Assembly (NCBI GenBank): GCA_964534325.1
Contig: CAZHOR010000001.1
Span: forward strand, 186,001 to 250,000
Source of the DNA: JdFR-22 sp964534325
Lineage (GTDB): Archaea; Halobacteriota; Archaeoglobi; Archaeoglobales; Archaeoglobaceae
DNA length: 64,000 nt
Direction of reading: 5' to 3'
The notes under the pieces were generated by a model that was not told the DNA's origin, searched no databases, and was given only the letters and a program-made list of their open reading frames with translations. A program made the position numbers and the translations under genes. This document shows, piece after piece, positions 9,069 through 16,458 of this stretch. The first letter of the stretch is position 1. Every line of letters begins with the position of its first letter.

Positions 9069-10018
9069 GCTTCCCACCTCTCAAGGGTGTCCAGTTTTTC
9101 CGGCTTTGTAGCTTCTTCAGCCCAGGTCCTCCCCGGAGTGAAATGCGGGCCCTTCCAGGTAACATTATATTGCAAAACCTCTCTCACTTTCTTTTCCACT
9201 TCACTACCGTGTAAATTGGGCTCATCCTCCCACAGAACATTGTGATAGGTGAAGTACTTGCCCACGAAATGCGTCATCTTGGTGAATGGTATGTAGACCC
9301 ATAGCAGCTGCAAGAGGACCACATGAGACGTGATGACAGCATTAAGCTGAGGAGCATTGATACCTCCAAAGGAGACCAGTGAGGTCATGAACGCTTGTGC
9401 CATAGAGAATGTCCTGTCAAATCCCAACCAGGCGACCGCTCCCAGGGCATAGACTACCAAGATGAATATGAGGTTGAAGTATTCGATACCTGCAGTATAT
9501 TTTCTCAAGTCATCCTGACTTAACCTATAGACAAGAACTCCCAGACATCCCAACGCTCCCAGTATAATTCCCAGAGCACCAGTGATGAACGTAAGATAGT
9601 AAATCAGCATTGCCCAGGGGTGTCCCGTCGCCTGTATAGTTATTCCTGCGTAGGCTTCGGTCAAGCCACCCAGGAAAAGCAGTGCGAACCATGCAAGTAT
9701 GAGATAGATCCCTGCGTGGAAAGGATAGGTGGTGAGCCATAAAGGCCTCTTGTAGTCAAAAACTCTTTTAATAAAAAGCATTTCAAGAAGTAGATCCTTT
9801 ATTTCTGCCAAATGGTTTTTCTCTACCGGTTTCTCCCAAAAGTTTACCTTTTCGAAATACGAGCCTCCATGCTTGTGTTCTGGTTCATGGGGGACTGGAT
9901 AAAGTTCCCACCTCAAATGTATTGGCATGTCAGCCCATTTCTTAGCTTTCGCTAACAGTACAACTACAAAAATAGCAAATGCCACATACGACGTAAGCTG
10001 TAATAACGAAACAGCCAT
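9065..10018 (-). CDS. dsrM: DsrM-like membrane cytochrome b subunit, paralogue 3
   Basis: A 317-residue NarI/DsrM-like heme b membrane subunit, with N-terminal helix (QLTSYVAFAIFVVVLL), LRWELYPVPHE, later helices with YPFHAGIYLILAW and ITSHVVLLQLL, and PFTKMTHFVGKYFTYH. The ATG at 10018 has GGAGGTG 9 nt upstream; an in-frame TTG at 10021 is less likely. It is the first gene of a three-gene operon (dsrM3, dsrK3, cysteine-free dsrC). Confidence 0.86.
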   Translation of the reverse strand: MAVSLLQLTSYVAFAIFVVVLLAKAKKWADMPIHLRWELYPVPHEPEHKHGGSYFEKVNFWEKPVEKNHLAEIKDLLLEMLFIKRVFDYKRPLWLTTYPFHAGIYLILAWFALLFLGGLTEAYAGITIQATGHPWAMLIYYLTFITGALGIILGALGCLGVLVYRLSQDDLRKYTAGIEYFNLIFILVVYALGAVAWLGFDRTFSMAQAFMTSLVSFGGINAPQLNAVITSHVVLLQLLWVYIPFTKMTHFVGKYFTYHNVLWEDEPNLHGSEVEKKVREVLQYNVTWKGPHFTPGRTWAEEATKPEKLDTLERWEA

Positions 10019-10341
10019 CAATAAACACCTCCACTGTCTTTCTTTTATTAAGAAAAGTCAATGGTATATAACACTTTTCTTTTCTTAGTTCCAATAATAT
10101 AGACTTTGACCTCTGCATAATAAATAATCAAGCTCTTTTGGTTATAATAAAACAATAGAGTAAACCTATGGACTAATAATCTATTATAATGAGAACTTGC
10201 TATTATAAGTAAAGAGATAACTTCAGTATCTTATATGCTAGTATTTTTAGGCTAATAATTAATAAGTTATCGGCAATAGATAATGGCCAAAATCAGGAAC
10301 AAAGCTTTAGAATACAATCCAAAAAAAATGAGAGAAAAAAA
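10019..10341. other. Spacer between dsrMK operons 3 and 4
   Basis: Contains the dsrM3 promoter and its GGAGGTG. The remaining AT-rich sequence up to the end of dsrK4 shows no gene or clear structure. Confidence 0.5.
10063..10084 (-). promoter_or_regulatory. BRE/TATA promoter of the dsrM3 operon
   Basis: The minus strand reads AGAAAAGTGTTATATACC, about 55 nt before the dsrM3 ATG, with spacing and sequence matching the dsrM2 promoter. Confidence 0.6.
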
Positions 10342-11961
10342 TTAGTGAAATTCCTCTTCTAAAAATGGTTCTTCCAGGTCAACCATAGCATTGACCATCA
10401 GCTCCACCAGGCCACCGTAGTATATACCTGCCTTTTTAGGAGCATCGAATCTGGTCAAAAACTCTCTAATCCCACCTTTGCAATTTGAGCAGGGTGCACA
10501 GAGGTACTTGTAGGTACTGGGTTCGATGCAATCCTGGAAAGCGTCCAGGGTCTGTTTAAACTTCATTCTACCGGCAACTGCATCCCTCCATTCAGGGAAG
10601 TTTATGGAGCTCATGATAGCAAATCCACTACCTCCTCCACAGCAGTAGTTATAGACACCATGAGGTTCCATTTCCCTGAACTGAGGAGCTATAGCTCTCA
10701 AAACTTTTCGTTGAGGTTCAACAACACCCATAAGCCTGACCATATTGCAGGGATCGTGCAAAGTCACCGGGAAATCGTTCTTCTGGGGATCGAGATTCAG
10801 CTTCTTTTTCTTTACCAGATCCCACAGAACCGGCATACAGCTCGCCCTGGGAATGTTGTACTCGTCTGCCAGAACCCTGTCGGCAACAACACTTATGGCT
10901 TTGTGAGCATGCCCACACTCGCCAACCATTATACTGTTCACGTCCAGTTTTTGAGCGGCTTCAGAGTGTTTGGCTGCCACCCTCGCCAGCTGCATGTCGT
11001 CATACCACACACCGTAGTTAACGGCGTCATATGCCACCAGCTCGCTGCTCAAGGTATAGCTGATATCAGCTTCGTCGAACAATATAGCGAAAGCCTCCGG
11101 GTTCTCGGGCCAGGAGAGGAACTCTCCAGCATTATGGATGAGGAGATAATCTGCACCTTTTTCGTCCACGGGAATCTTGATCTTCTTCCCGGTAAACTCC
11201 TCGATCTCTTCTTCCATGAACTCTACGATGTTATTCAAACCATCAGGAGTGAGAGCAGTGCTTGAACCTACTTCCAGCTGCTGAACCGTACCCAGTTCAT
11301 GCAGTTCTCTGTTGGCAATTCCCATTTCCTGACTGAACAGCAATCTCAACTCTCTGGTAATAAGGCCGTTGTCCACACCGATAGGGCAGGTTTGAGTGCA
11401 GCGCCTGCATAATGTGCACCTGTAGGATAGTTCCGCCAGTCTGGCAATGGTCCTCCAGTTGAGGTCGATATCACCGGAGACGAAATTCCCCAATAGTTTC
11501 CCTGATTTGGTGAAGTATTTTTTGTAGATCCTTCTCAAAACCTCTGACCTGTAGGTTGGCCTGTAGATCTCCTTTCTCCCGCTTGCAACGTAGATAGGGC
11601 AGGCTTCACTGCACGTCTGGCATTTGGCACAGTAATCAAGGGTCAAGAGCAGAGGTTCCAGAAATGTCCAGTGGTCTTCTTTGTTCAGTAACTTTTCCAG
11701 CCCCTTTAGAAATTTTTGTACAAGTCTATCCTCTTCTTCTTTGGTCTCCGGTTTTTTGAATGGTACGTTGAGACCGATGTACTTGTCAAGGTCGGTTATG
11801 TACCTCTCCTTCCAATCATCTTTGGGTTCAGTGAGCTCCGGCTCCGAATCCGGTTTATCATAGGGATAGGGTAATGGCATTAAGTCTTCAACCTTGAGGT
11901 CTACCATCTGCCCTTCTTTGCTAATATCCTCTACTTTCGTTCTATCTTTACCAATCTTCAT
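10342..11961 (-). CDS. dsrK: DsrK-like heterodisulfide-reductase-type iron-sulfur subunit, paralogue 4
   Basis: DsrK/HdrD-type iron-sulfur subunit of about 539 residues. Both ferredoxin sites (CAKCQTCSEACP, CTLCRRCTQTCP) and the CCG domain (HDPC ... NYCCGGGSG ... CAPCSNC) are intact. The ATG at 11961 overlaps the dsrM4 stop as ATGA with GGAGTG upstream; the frame is open to 11970. Acidic C-terminal end (VELMVNAMVDLEEPFLEEEFH) as in the other copies. Second gene of operon 4. Confidence 0.88.
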   Translation of the reverse strand: MKIGKDRTKVEDISKEGQMVDLKVEDLMPLPYPYDKPDSEPELTEPKDDWKERYITDLDKYIGLNVPFKKPETKEEEDRLVQKFLKGLEKLLNKEDHWTFLEPLLLTLDYCAKCQTCSEACPIYVASGRKEIYRPTYRSEVLRRIYKKYFTKSGKLLGNFVSGDIDLNWRTIARLAELSYRCTLCRRCTQTCPIGVDNGLITRELRLLFSQEMGIANRELHELGTVQQLEVGSSTALTPDGLNNIVEFMEEEIEEFTGKKIKIPVDEKGADYLLIHNAGEFLSWPENPEAFAILFDEADISYTLSSELVAYDAVNYGVWYDDMQLARVAAKHSEAAQKLDVNSIMVGECGHAHKAISVVADRVLADEYNIPRASCMPVLWDLVKKKKLNLDPQKNDFPVTLHDPCNMVRLMGVVEPQRKVLRAIAPQFREMEPHGVYNYCCGGGSGFAIMSSINFPEWRDAVAGRMKFKQTLDAFQDCIEPSTYKYLCAPCSNCKGGIREFLTRFDAPKKAGIYYGGLVELMVNAMVDLEEPFLEEEFH

Positions 11962-12920
11962 GGTTTCCACTCCTTTGGTACTTCAAGAGATTCTGGCTTG
12001 GTAGCCTCCTCAAACCAGGTCTTTCCTTTCTTAAAGTGGGGAGCATCCCAACTGAACTTATAACTTAAAGCCTCCCTCACTTTAGCCTCTGTCTTGCTTC
12101 CTCTTATGTTGGGCTCATCCTCCCACAACACCTTATGATAGGTGAAATACTTGGCGAGGAAATGTGACATCTTGGTGAAAGGTATGTAGACGAACAAGAG
12201 TTCGACCAATATCAATTGGGCAACTATCGGGGCGCTGAGCACAGGGGACTCCACTGCTCCAAAGGATACTAATGAAGTCATATATCCTTGGGCAGTAGCA
12301 AAAGCAGGAGTGAAGTCGTATAACAGGAATGCATACCCGCCAAGGGCAAATACTACCGTTACAAACACCAGATTAAAGTAATCAACCCCCGCACTATATT
12401 TTTTCATTGCTTCGTCGCTCAATCGAACTACTAGGGTACCTATACCACCCAGAACACCCAGTATGATCCCTAAACCACCGGCGATGAACGTCAGGTAGTA
12501 AAGCAGCATCCCCCACGGATGACCGCTCGCCTGAACAGTTATACCAGCATAAGCCTCAGTCAAACCACCCAGAAAAAGTAGCCCGAACCACGCAAGTATA
12601 AGATAGATCCCCGCATGGAAGGGGTAGCTGGTGAACCACAGGTTCCTTTTGTGCTCGAACAACCTCTTTATGAACAGCATCTCCAGGAACAATTCCTTCA
12701 TTTCGCCAACTAACGTTTTCTCTTTGGGTTTCGTCCACCAATCCAGCTCTTCAAAATAAGAACCGCCCCACTTATTCCTGCCTTTCTCATGTGGTACGGG
12801 GTATAACTCCCACCTGAGATGAATAGGCATATCTGACCACTTTTTCCAGTTTACCGCTAAAACAACTACAAAAATTGCGAAAGCCACATATGAGGAAAGC
12901 TGCAATATCGATATTGCCAT
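11958..12920 (-). CDS. dsrM: DsrM-like membrane cytochrome b subunit, paralogue 4
   Basis: A 320-residue NarI/DsrM-like subunit with an N-terminal helix, LRWELYPVPHE, and helices with YPFHAGIYLILAW and IVAQLILVELL. In the latter the His found in copies 1-3 (IVAH/ITSH) is Gln, so one candidate heme ligand is missing here. The PFTKMSHFLAKYFTYH motif is kept. GGAGGTG lies 9 nt before the ATG. First gene of operon 4 and the promoter-proximal end of the whole array. Confidence 0.85.
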   Translation of the reverse strand: MAISILQLSSYVAFAIFVVVLAVNWKKWSDMPIHLRWELYPVPHEKGRNKWGGSYFEELDWWTKPKEKTLVGEMKELFLEMLFIKRLFEHKRNLWFTSYPFHAGIYLILAWFGLLFLGGLTEAYAGITVQASGHPWGMLLYYLTFIAGGLGIILGVLGGIGTLVVRLSDEAMKKYSAGVDYFNLVFVTVVFALGGYAFLLYDFTPAFATAQGYMTSLVSFGAVESPVLSAPIVAQLILVELLFVYIPFTKMSHFLAKYFTYHKVLWEDEPNIRGSKTEAKVREALSYKFSWDAPHFKKGKTWFEEATKPESLEVPKEWKP

Positions 12921-12960
12921 TCAATAGACACCTCCGTTTCTATAAACCTCTGAGAACTAT

Positions 12961-12969
12961 GTATATAAG
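12961..12969 (-). promoter_or_regulatory. TATA box of dsrM4-dsrK4
   Basis: The minus strand reads CTTATATAC, about 45 nt before the dsrM4 ATG, the same spacing as for operon 1. Confidence 0.5.
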
Positions 12970-13240
12970 ATTTTTGATAAATTATAAGTTTGAATATTTT
13001 AGGTTATAACTTATATCTGAAAATAGTAAATCAAAAATAGCATGGTAATTAAAAGCTAAACTATAAGATTTAAAAGTTAAGGCCAGCCTAAACTTATTTT
13101 CAATTAGCAAGCAACCCCTTTGAAGTCGATAATTCACATCTCCAAGTAGCAACGAAAAGGTCCAATGATTAATAAAATATAATTGACACAATTTTTAAAG
13201 TAATGATATGTTAGCTTGCCACCTAAATAGGAGAACACTA

Positions 13241-13272
13241 TCATGTTCAGTAGCCCTCATGTTCAGTAGCCC
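13241..13272. repeat. Two tandem copies of a 16-bp repeat upstream of the CbiA/DsrN gene
   Basis: TCATGTTCAGTAGCCC occurs at 13241-13256 and again, perfectly and with no spacer, at 13257-13272. The second copy ends 8 bp before the TATA-like sequence of the downstream gene, a position expected for a regulator site. Confidence 0.85.
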
Positions 13273-13311
13273 GCAGAAAACTATTTTTAAATCGATATAG
13301 TGGTGACCTTT

Positions 13312-14703
13312 ATGGTTATGGACTTCCCCAGAATTCTCCTCAGCGGTACCAGCAGTAGAGTTGGTAAGACCATGATTTCCATTGGTTTGATGAGAGCATT
13401 GACCAACCGGGGATACAAAGTTCAGCCTTATAAGGTAGGGCCCGATTTTATTGACCCCAGTTTTCACTATTTTGCCACTGGAAGATATTCCCGGAACCTC
13501 GACGGTTTCATGATGAGCGAGAAGGACATACAGGAGATTTTTCAGCGCAACTTTAAGGATGCCGATATAGCCGTCATTGAGGGAAAGACCGGGCTTTACG
13601 ATTCCCATGATGCCTTGAACGAGAAGGGGAGTACTGCAGAAGTTAGCAAATTCCTTCAGTGCCCTACGATCCTCATAGCCAGTGCCGAAAGGCTCTCCAG
13701 GACCGCTGCAGCCTTCGTTATGGGATACAAAGTCTTTGACCCCGACGTGAACATAGAAGGGGTGATCCTCAACAGGGTAGGGGGTAAAAGGCACTCCAAC
13801 AAGGCCAGGACCGCTGTAGAGGAGCTTGCGGAGATAGATGTTCTGGGCACTATCCCCAGACAAGATATAACCATACCCGATAGACACCTGGGATTGATAC
13901 CTGCTTTTGAGAGGGAAGAAGAGTTTAAAGAGCTGTTCGATGGGCTGGCAGAAGTAGTTGAAGGATTTGTTGATGTGGATAAGGTTATTGAAATGGCCAG
14001 AGAAGCTCCCTATCTTGAAGAGGTACCGGAGAACCCCATATTCAATCCAAAGGATCCACAGGACCAGATAAAAATGGGCGTATTCAGAGATAAGACGTTT
14101 AACTTCTATTATCAGGACAATATAGATGCTTTTGCTGCCAACGGTGCCAGCATATCCTACATAGATTCCCTAAAAGACAGAAAGCTGCCTGATGTTGATG
14201 CTCTCTATATTGGAGGGGGGTTCCCTGAGATCTTTGCCAGAGAGCTGGAGAACAACTCTTCTTTGAGACAAGAGGTCTTCAATTTCTGTGCCGGTGACAA
14301 ACCTGTTTATGCCGAGTGCGGGGGATTGATGTATCTGGGTGAGACCCTGAAACTGGTCAACGGTGAAGAATATGAGATGGTGGGTTTCCTCCCCATAAAA
14401 ACAGAGATGTTCCACAAATTCCAGGCTTTAGGATATTCTATCTACGAAGCAATGGACAACAATGTTATCAGCACAAAAGGCGATACTTTACTGGGACACG
14501 AATTCCACTATTCAAAGGTTACTGCAACCGAAAACCTGGATTTCGCATTCAAGGTGAAGAGGGGGATGGGAGTCATGGGAGAATACGATGGAATAATGAA
14601 GAACAAGACCTTAGCAAATTATCTTCACATCCACGTGATATCCTACCCCCAGATGATAAAAAGTTTTGTTGCAGAAACAGAGAAATCAAAATCAAGTGAT
14701 TGA
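13312..14703 (+). CDS. CbiA/CfbB/DsrN-family cofactor a,c-diamide synthase (glutamine amidotransferase)
   Basis: An ATP- and glutamine-dependent amidase of tetrapyrrole side chains, about 463 residues. The N-terminal P-loop ATPase half has GTSSRVGKTMISIGLMRAL and PYKVGPDFIDPSFHYFATG, diagnostic of the CbiA/CobB group. The C-terminal class-I-like glutaminase domain has GGGFPE and the nucleophile Cys in YAECGGLMYLGE (about residue 336), with GHEFHYS near the end. Family members amidate cobyrinate (CbiA), Ni-sirohydrochlorin (CfbB) or siroheme (DsrN). Its position between the dsrMK array and dsrC favours DsrN, which makes siroamide for DsrAB; this is inferred from context. Starts at GTG 13300 or ATG 13318 are possible; ATG 13312 has GGTGA just upstream. 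Confidence 0.82.
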   Translation: MVMDFPRILLSGTSSRVGKTMISIGLMRALTNRGYKVQPYKVGPDFIDPSFHYFATGRYSRNLDGFMMSEKDIQEIFQRNFKDADIAVIEGKTGLYDSHDALNEKGSTAEVSKFLQCPTILIASAERLSRTAAAFVMGYKVFDPDVNIEGVILNRVGGKRHSNKARTAVEELAEIDVLGTIPRQDITIPDRHLGLIPAFEREEEFKELFDGLAEVVEGFVDVDKVIEMAREAPYLEEVPENPIFNPKDPQDQIKMGVFRDKTFNFYYQDNIDAFAANGASISYIDSLKDRKLPDVDALYIGGGFPEIFARELENNSSLRQEVFNFCAGDKPVYAECGGLMYLGETLKLVNGEEYEMVGFLPIKTEMFHKFQALGYSIYEAMDNNVISTKGDTLLGHEFHYSKVTATENLDFAFKVKRGMGVMGEYDGIMKNKTLANYLHIHVISYPQMIKSFVAETEKSKSSD

Positions 14704-14851
14704 AGAACAAAAAACGAACAAAAAAACGAGGAACACACAAAAAACGAACAAAAAACCAGATGAAACAAAAGATAATAAAAGAGAGAAAAGAAATAAAAAT
14801 AGGGTTTTACCCCGTTTTAAGTTGTTAGCTTCAGTATTTGGTGCGTGTTGA
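14704..14851. other. A-rich convergent spacer
   Basis: Convergent gap between the CbiA/DsrN gene and dsrC, with repeated AAAAAACGAACAAAAAAC-like A-rich sequence. The open frame that crosses it is compositional and not supported as a gene. Confidence 0.5.
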
Positions 14852-15199
14852 TTATACACAACCAGTTGGCTTTGGCAAACCAGCTATTCTACAGGCATCC
14901 TTGGCTGGACCCTGAGGGAAAAGCTCGTAAATATACTCCAGTTTACCCTTATCTCTTCCCCACTGCTTCTTGGCGTATTTGGTTAACATTCTAATTGGGG
15001 GTGCAACACCATACTTAATGAAATAATCTCTGAGATAGTTGACCATATCCCAATGTTCGTCTCCCATTTCGATTGCTTCACCAAATCTGGTATCTTTAGC
15101 AAGCGCTTCTGCAACCTCTTCGTCCCATTCTTCCCAGTCCTGAAGGAATCCATCCTCATCAAGCGTTAATTCTTTTCCCTTTACCTCTAATGTTGGCAT
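14852..15199 (-). CDS. dsrC: DsrC, sulfur-carrier/trisulfide protein
   Basis: A 115-residue DsrC with the full C-terminal arm ACRIAGLPKPTGCV, i.e. both redox cysteines, the penultimate one and the one ten residues before it. In sulfite reduction DsrC takes the reduced sulfur from DsrAB as a trisulfide between these cysteines, which the membrane DsrMKJOP complex then reduces. The gene is single and lies divergently from dsrOPMKJ. GAGGTGA precedes the ATG, with a TATA-like TTTTATATGC (15234-15243, minus strand) about 40 nt upstream. It shares the family fold with the cysteine-free protein at 7049-7396 but is the only redox-competent copy in the window. Confidence 0.92.
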   Translation of the reverse strand: MPTLEVKGKELTLDEDGFLQDWEEWDEEVAEALAKDTRFGEAIEMGDEHWDMVNYLRDYFIKYGVAPPIRMLTKYAKKQWGRDKGKLEYIYELFPQGPAKDACRIAGLPKPTGCV

Positions 15200-15474
15200 T
15201 TTCTCACCTCACCTAAAACTAAAGATTTCCCGCATATAAAATTTACGATAATTTGGAGACTCGTAAGTTGTCACATCATTTAGAGTAGCCCTAAAAATTT
15301 TTATTGTTGTTATATGCCTCATGAAATAGCGCGATTTTTCTGATTCTGAAGAAAACAACTTTAATGGTTGAACACACACACATAAGGCCAGAAACGTAAT
15401 AAAAATTGCAGATTGGGACTCTTAAAACAAACTATTTGTTGAAAACGTAATACATACCGAGTAAAAACCAAAAA

Positions 15475-15491
15475 CTTAATATATTTTATAC
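15475..15491 (+). promoter_or_regulatory. Probable TATA region of the dsrOPMKJ operon
   Basis: The sequence CTTAATATATTTTATAC is the best TATA candidate upstream of dsrO. A start about 25 nt downstream implies a long leader of around 110 nt, unusual for this window where first genes are mostly leaderless or short-leadered. Confidence 0.4.
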
Positions 15492-15582
15492 AGAAATCGA
15501 GTTGACAAAAATTGGAAAAAATAAGTATGTACTAATAAAAAAAAGGTAGCATGGGAGTTTTTCAATTTGGGAGGTAAAAAAA

Positions 15583-15621
15583 ATGGAGACCTTAGAACCT
15601 TTTGCAACGTTTCGGGGGTAG
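15583..15621 (+). CDS. Possible 12-codon leader peptide before dsrO
   Basis: An ATG preceded by GGGAGGT (spacing about 7 nt) opens a 12-codon frame (METLEPFATFRG) that ends just before the dsrO start, its stop overlapping the G-rich dsrO ribosome binding site. It has the better Shine-Dalgarno of the two starts. It could couple translation to dsrO, or be chance. Much too short for family comparison. Confidence 0.3.
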   Translation: METLEPFATFRG

Positions 15622-15628
15622 ATACATC

Positions 15629-16447
15629 ATGATTTCACGGCGAAAGTTTTTGATAGTGGCAGGATTTGCCGCAGGGGCTACCTTATTGGGTTCAAGCCAA
15701 CTCGATAAGGTTATTGCTTCCGCTGGCGAGAGTAGGAGTTCTGGTGATTCAGGCCATCTATGGAGCATGGTTATAGATGCGGATAAATGTACGACCTGTA
15801 TGAACAAGCTCATCGAAGAAACAGGTTCGGATTATCCTAAACCGCCTTGCGCCGTAGCATGTGACAAGGAAAACAACGTACCCGAATTTGAGAAGAAAGA
15901 GATCGACCCACAGTGGTTCAAGATGGTATGGGTCAGTAACGAGTTGGAGGGGTCTGAACGTATATGGATTCCTGTTATATGTAATCACTGTAGGACCGCT
16001 CCATGCGCTCAAGTATGCCCGACCAACGCTACGTTCAAGAGAGATGATGGAATTGTAATGGTAGACTACCACAGATGCATTGGTTGTAGATACTGCATGG
16101 TCGCATGTCCATATAACGCCAGGAACTTCAATTTCAAGGAACCTCTGGAAGGACTGGATAGTCTGAATCCCGACGCTCCGAGAAGAGCCCTTGGTGTTGT
16201 GGAGAAATGCCATTTCTGTGTTCACAGAGTTGATCGTGCTGTAAGGCTCGAAAAAGAGCCGTTACCAGCTTGTGTTGAAGCATGTCAGGTAAGATCAGAA
16301 GAGCTTGGTTTCGATGGTCCTTCACTGGTTTTTGGAGACTTAAACAACCCCAATTCCGAAGTGGTTAAAATCATTCAGACTGAGAGAACGAACAGACTGA
16401 GACAAAGCCTTGGCACGGAGCCAAAGGTGTACTACACGAATTTCTGA
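15629..16447 (+). CDS. dsrO: DsrO, periplasmic iron-sulfur subunit with Tat signal
   Basis: Exported electron-transfer subunit of the DsrMKJOP complex. It starts with a twin-arginine signal (ISRRKFLIVAGFAAGATLLG), then a ferredoxin-like protein with several cysteine groups: CTTCMNKL...CAVAC, CNHCRTAPCAQVCP, CIGCRYCMVACP and CHFCVHR...CVEAC, enough for up to four [4Fe-4S] clusters as in the NrfC/DsrO family. It would pass electrons between the DsrJ cytochrome and the DsrP membrane subunit on the outer face. I use ATG 15629, with GGGGGT 9 nt upstream; an in-frame TTG at 15602 would place extra residues before the Tat motif. First gene of dsrOPMKJ. Confidence 0.9.
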   Translation: MISRRKFLIVAGFAAGATLLGSSQLDKVIASAGESRSSGDSGHLWSMVIDADKCTTCMNKLIEETGSDYPKPPCAVACDKENNVPEFEKKEIDPQWFKMVWVSNELEGSERIWIPVICNHCRTAPCAQVCPTNATFKRDDGIVMVDYHRCIGCRYCMVACPYNARNFNFKEPLEGLDSLNPDAPRRALGVVEKCHFCVHRVDRAVRLEKEPLPACVEACQVRSEELGFDGPSLVFGDLNNPNSEVVKIIQTERTNRLRQSLGTEPKVYYTNF

Positions 16448-16458
16448 GGTGTTGAAAG

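Larger units (their letters stand above)
12921..13311. other. Divergent spacer between dsrM4 and the CbiA/DsrN-type gene
   Basis: Holds the dsrM4 TATA box on the left and a 16-bp tandem repeat plus AT-rich TATA-like CTATTTTTAAATC (13281-13293) on the right. The latter is about 25 nt from the ATG at 13312. A reverse frame that covers the right part of this spacer is a shadow of the following gene. Confidence 0.5.
15200..15628. other. Divergent spacer between dsrC and dsrO
   Basis: Holds a dsrC TATA-like box, and on the plus strand CTTAATATATTTTATAC (15475-15491), the probable dsrO-operon promoter. That would give a leader of roughly 110 nt, which contains a short open frame at 15583-15621. 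The rest is AT-rich without clear structure. Confidence 0.5.

Noticed and set aside
13195..13887. A 230-codon minus-strand frame opposite the CbiA/DsrN-type gene
   Set aside because: Overlaps the P-loop amidotransferase gene with strong family motifs; the reverse protein shows none.
14666..14851. A 61-codon Lys/Asn-rich frame after the amidotransferase gene
   Set aside because: Produced by an A-rich spacer; highly biased composition and no ribosome binding site.
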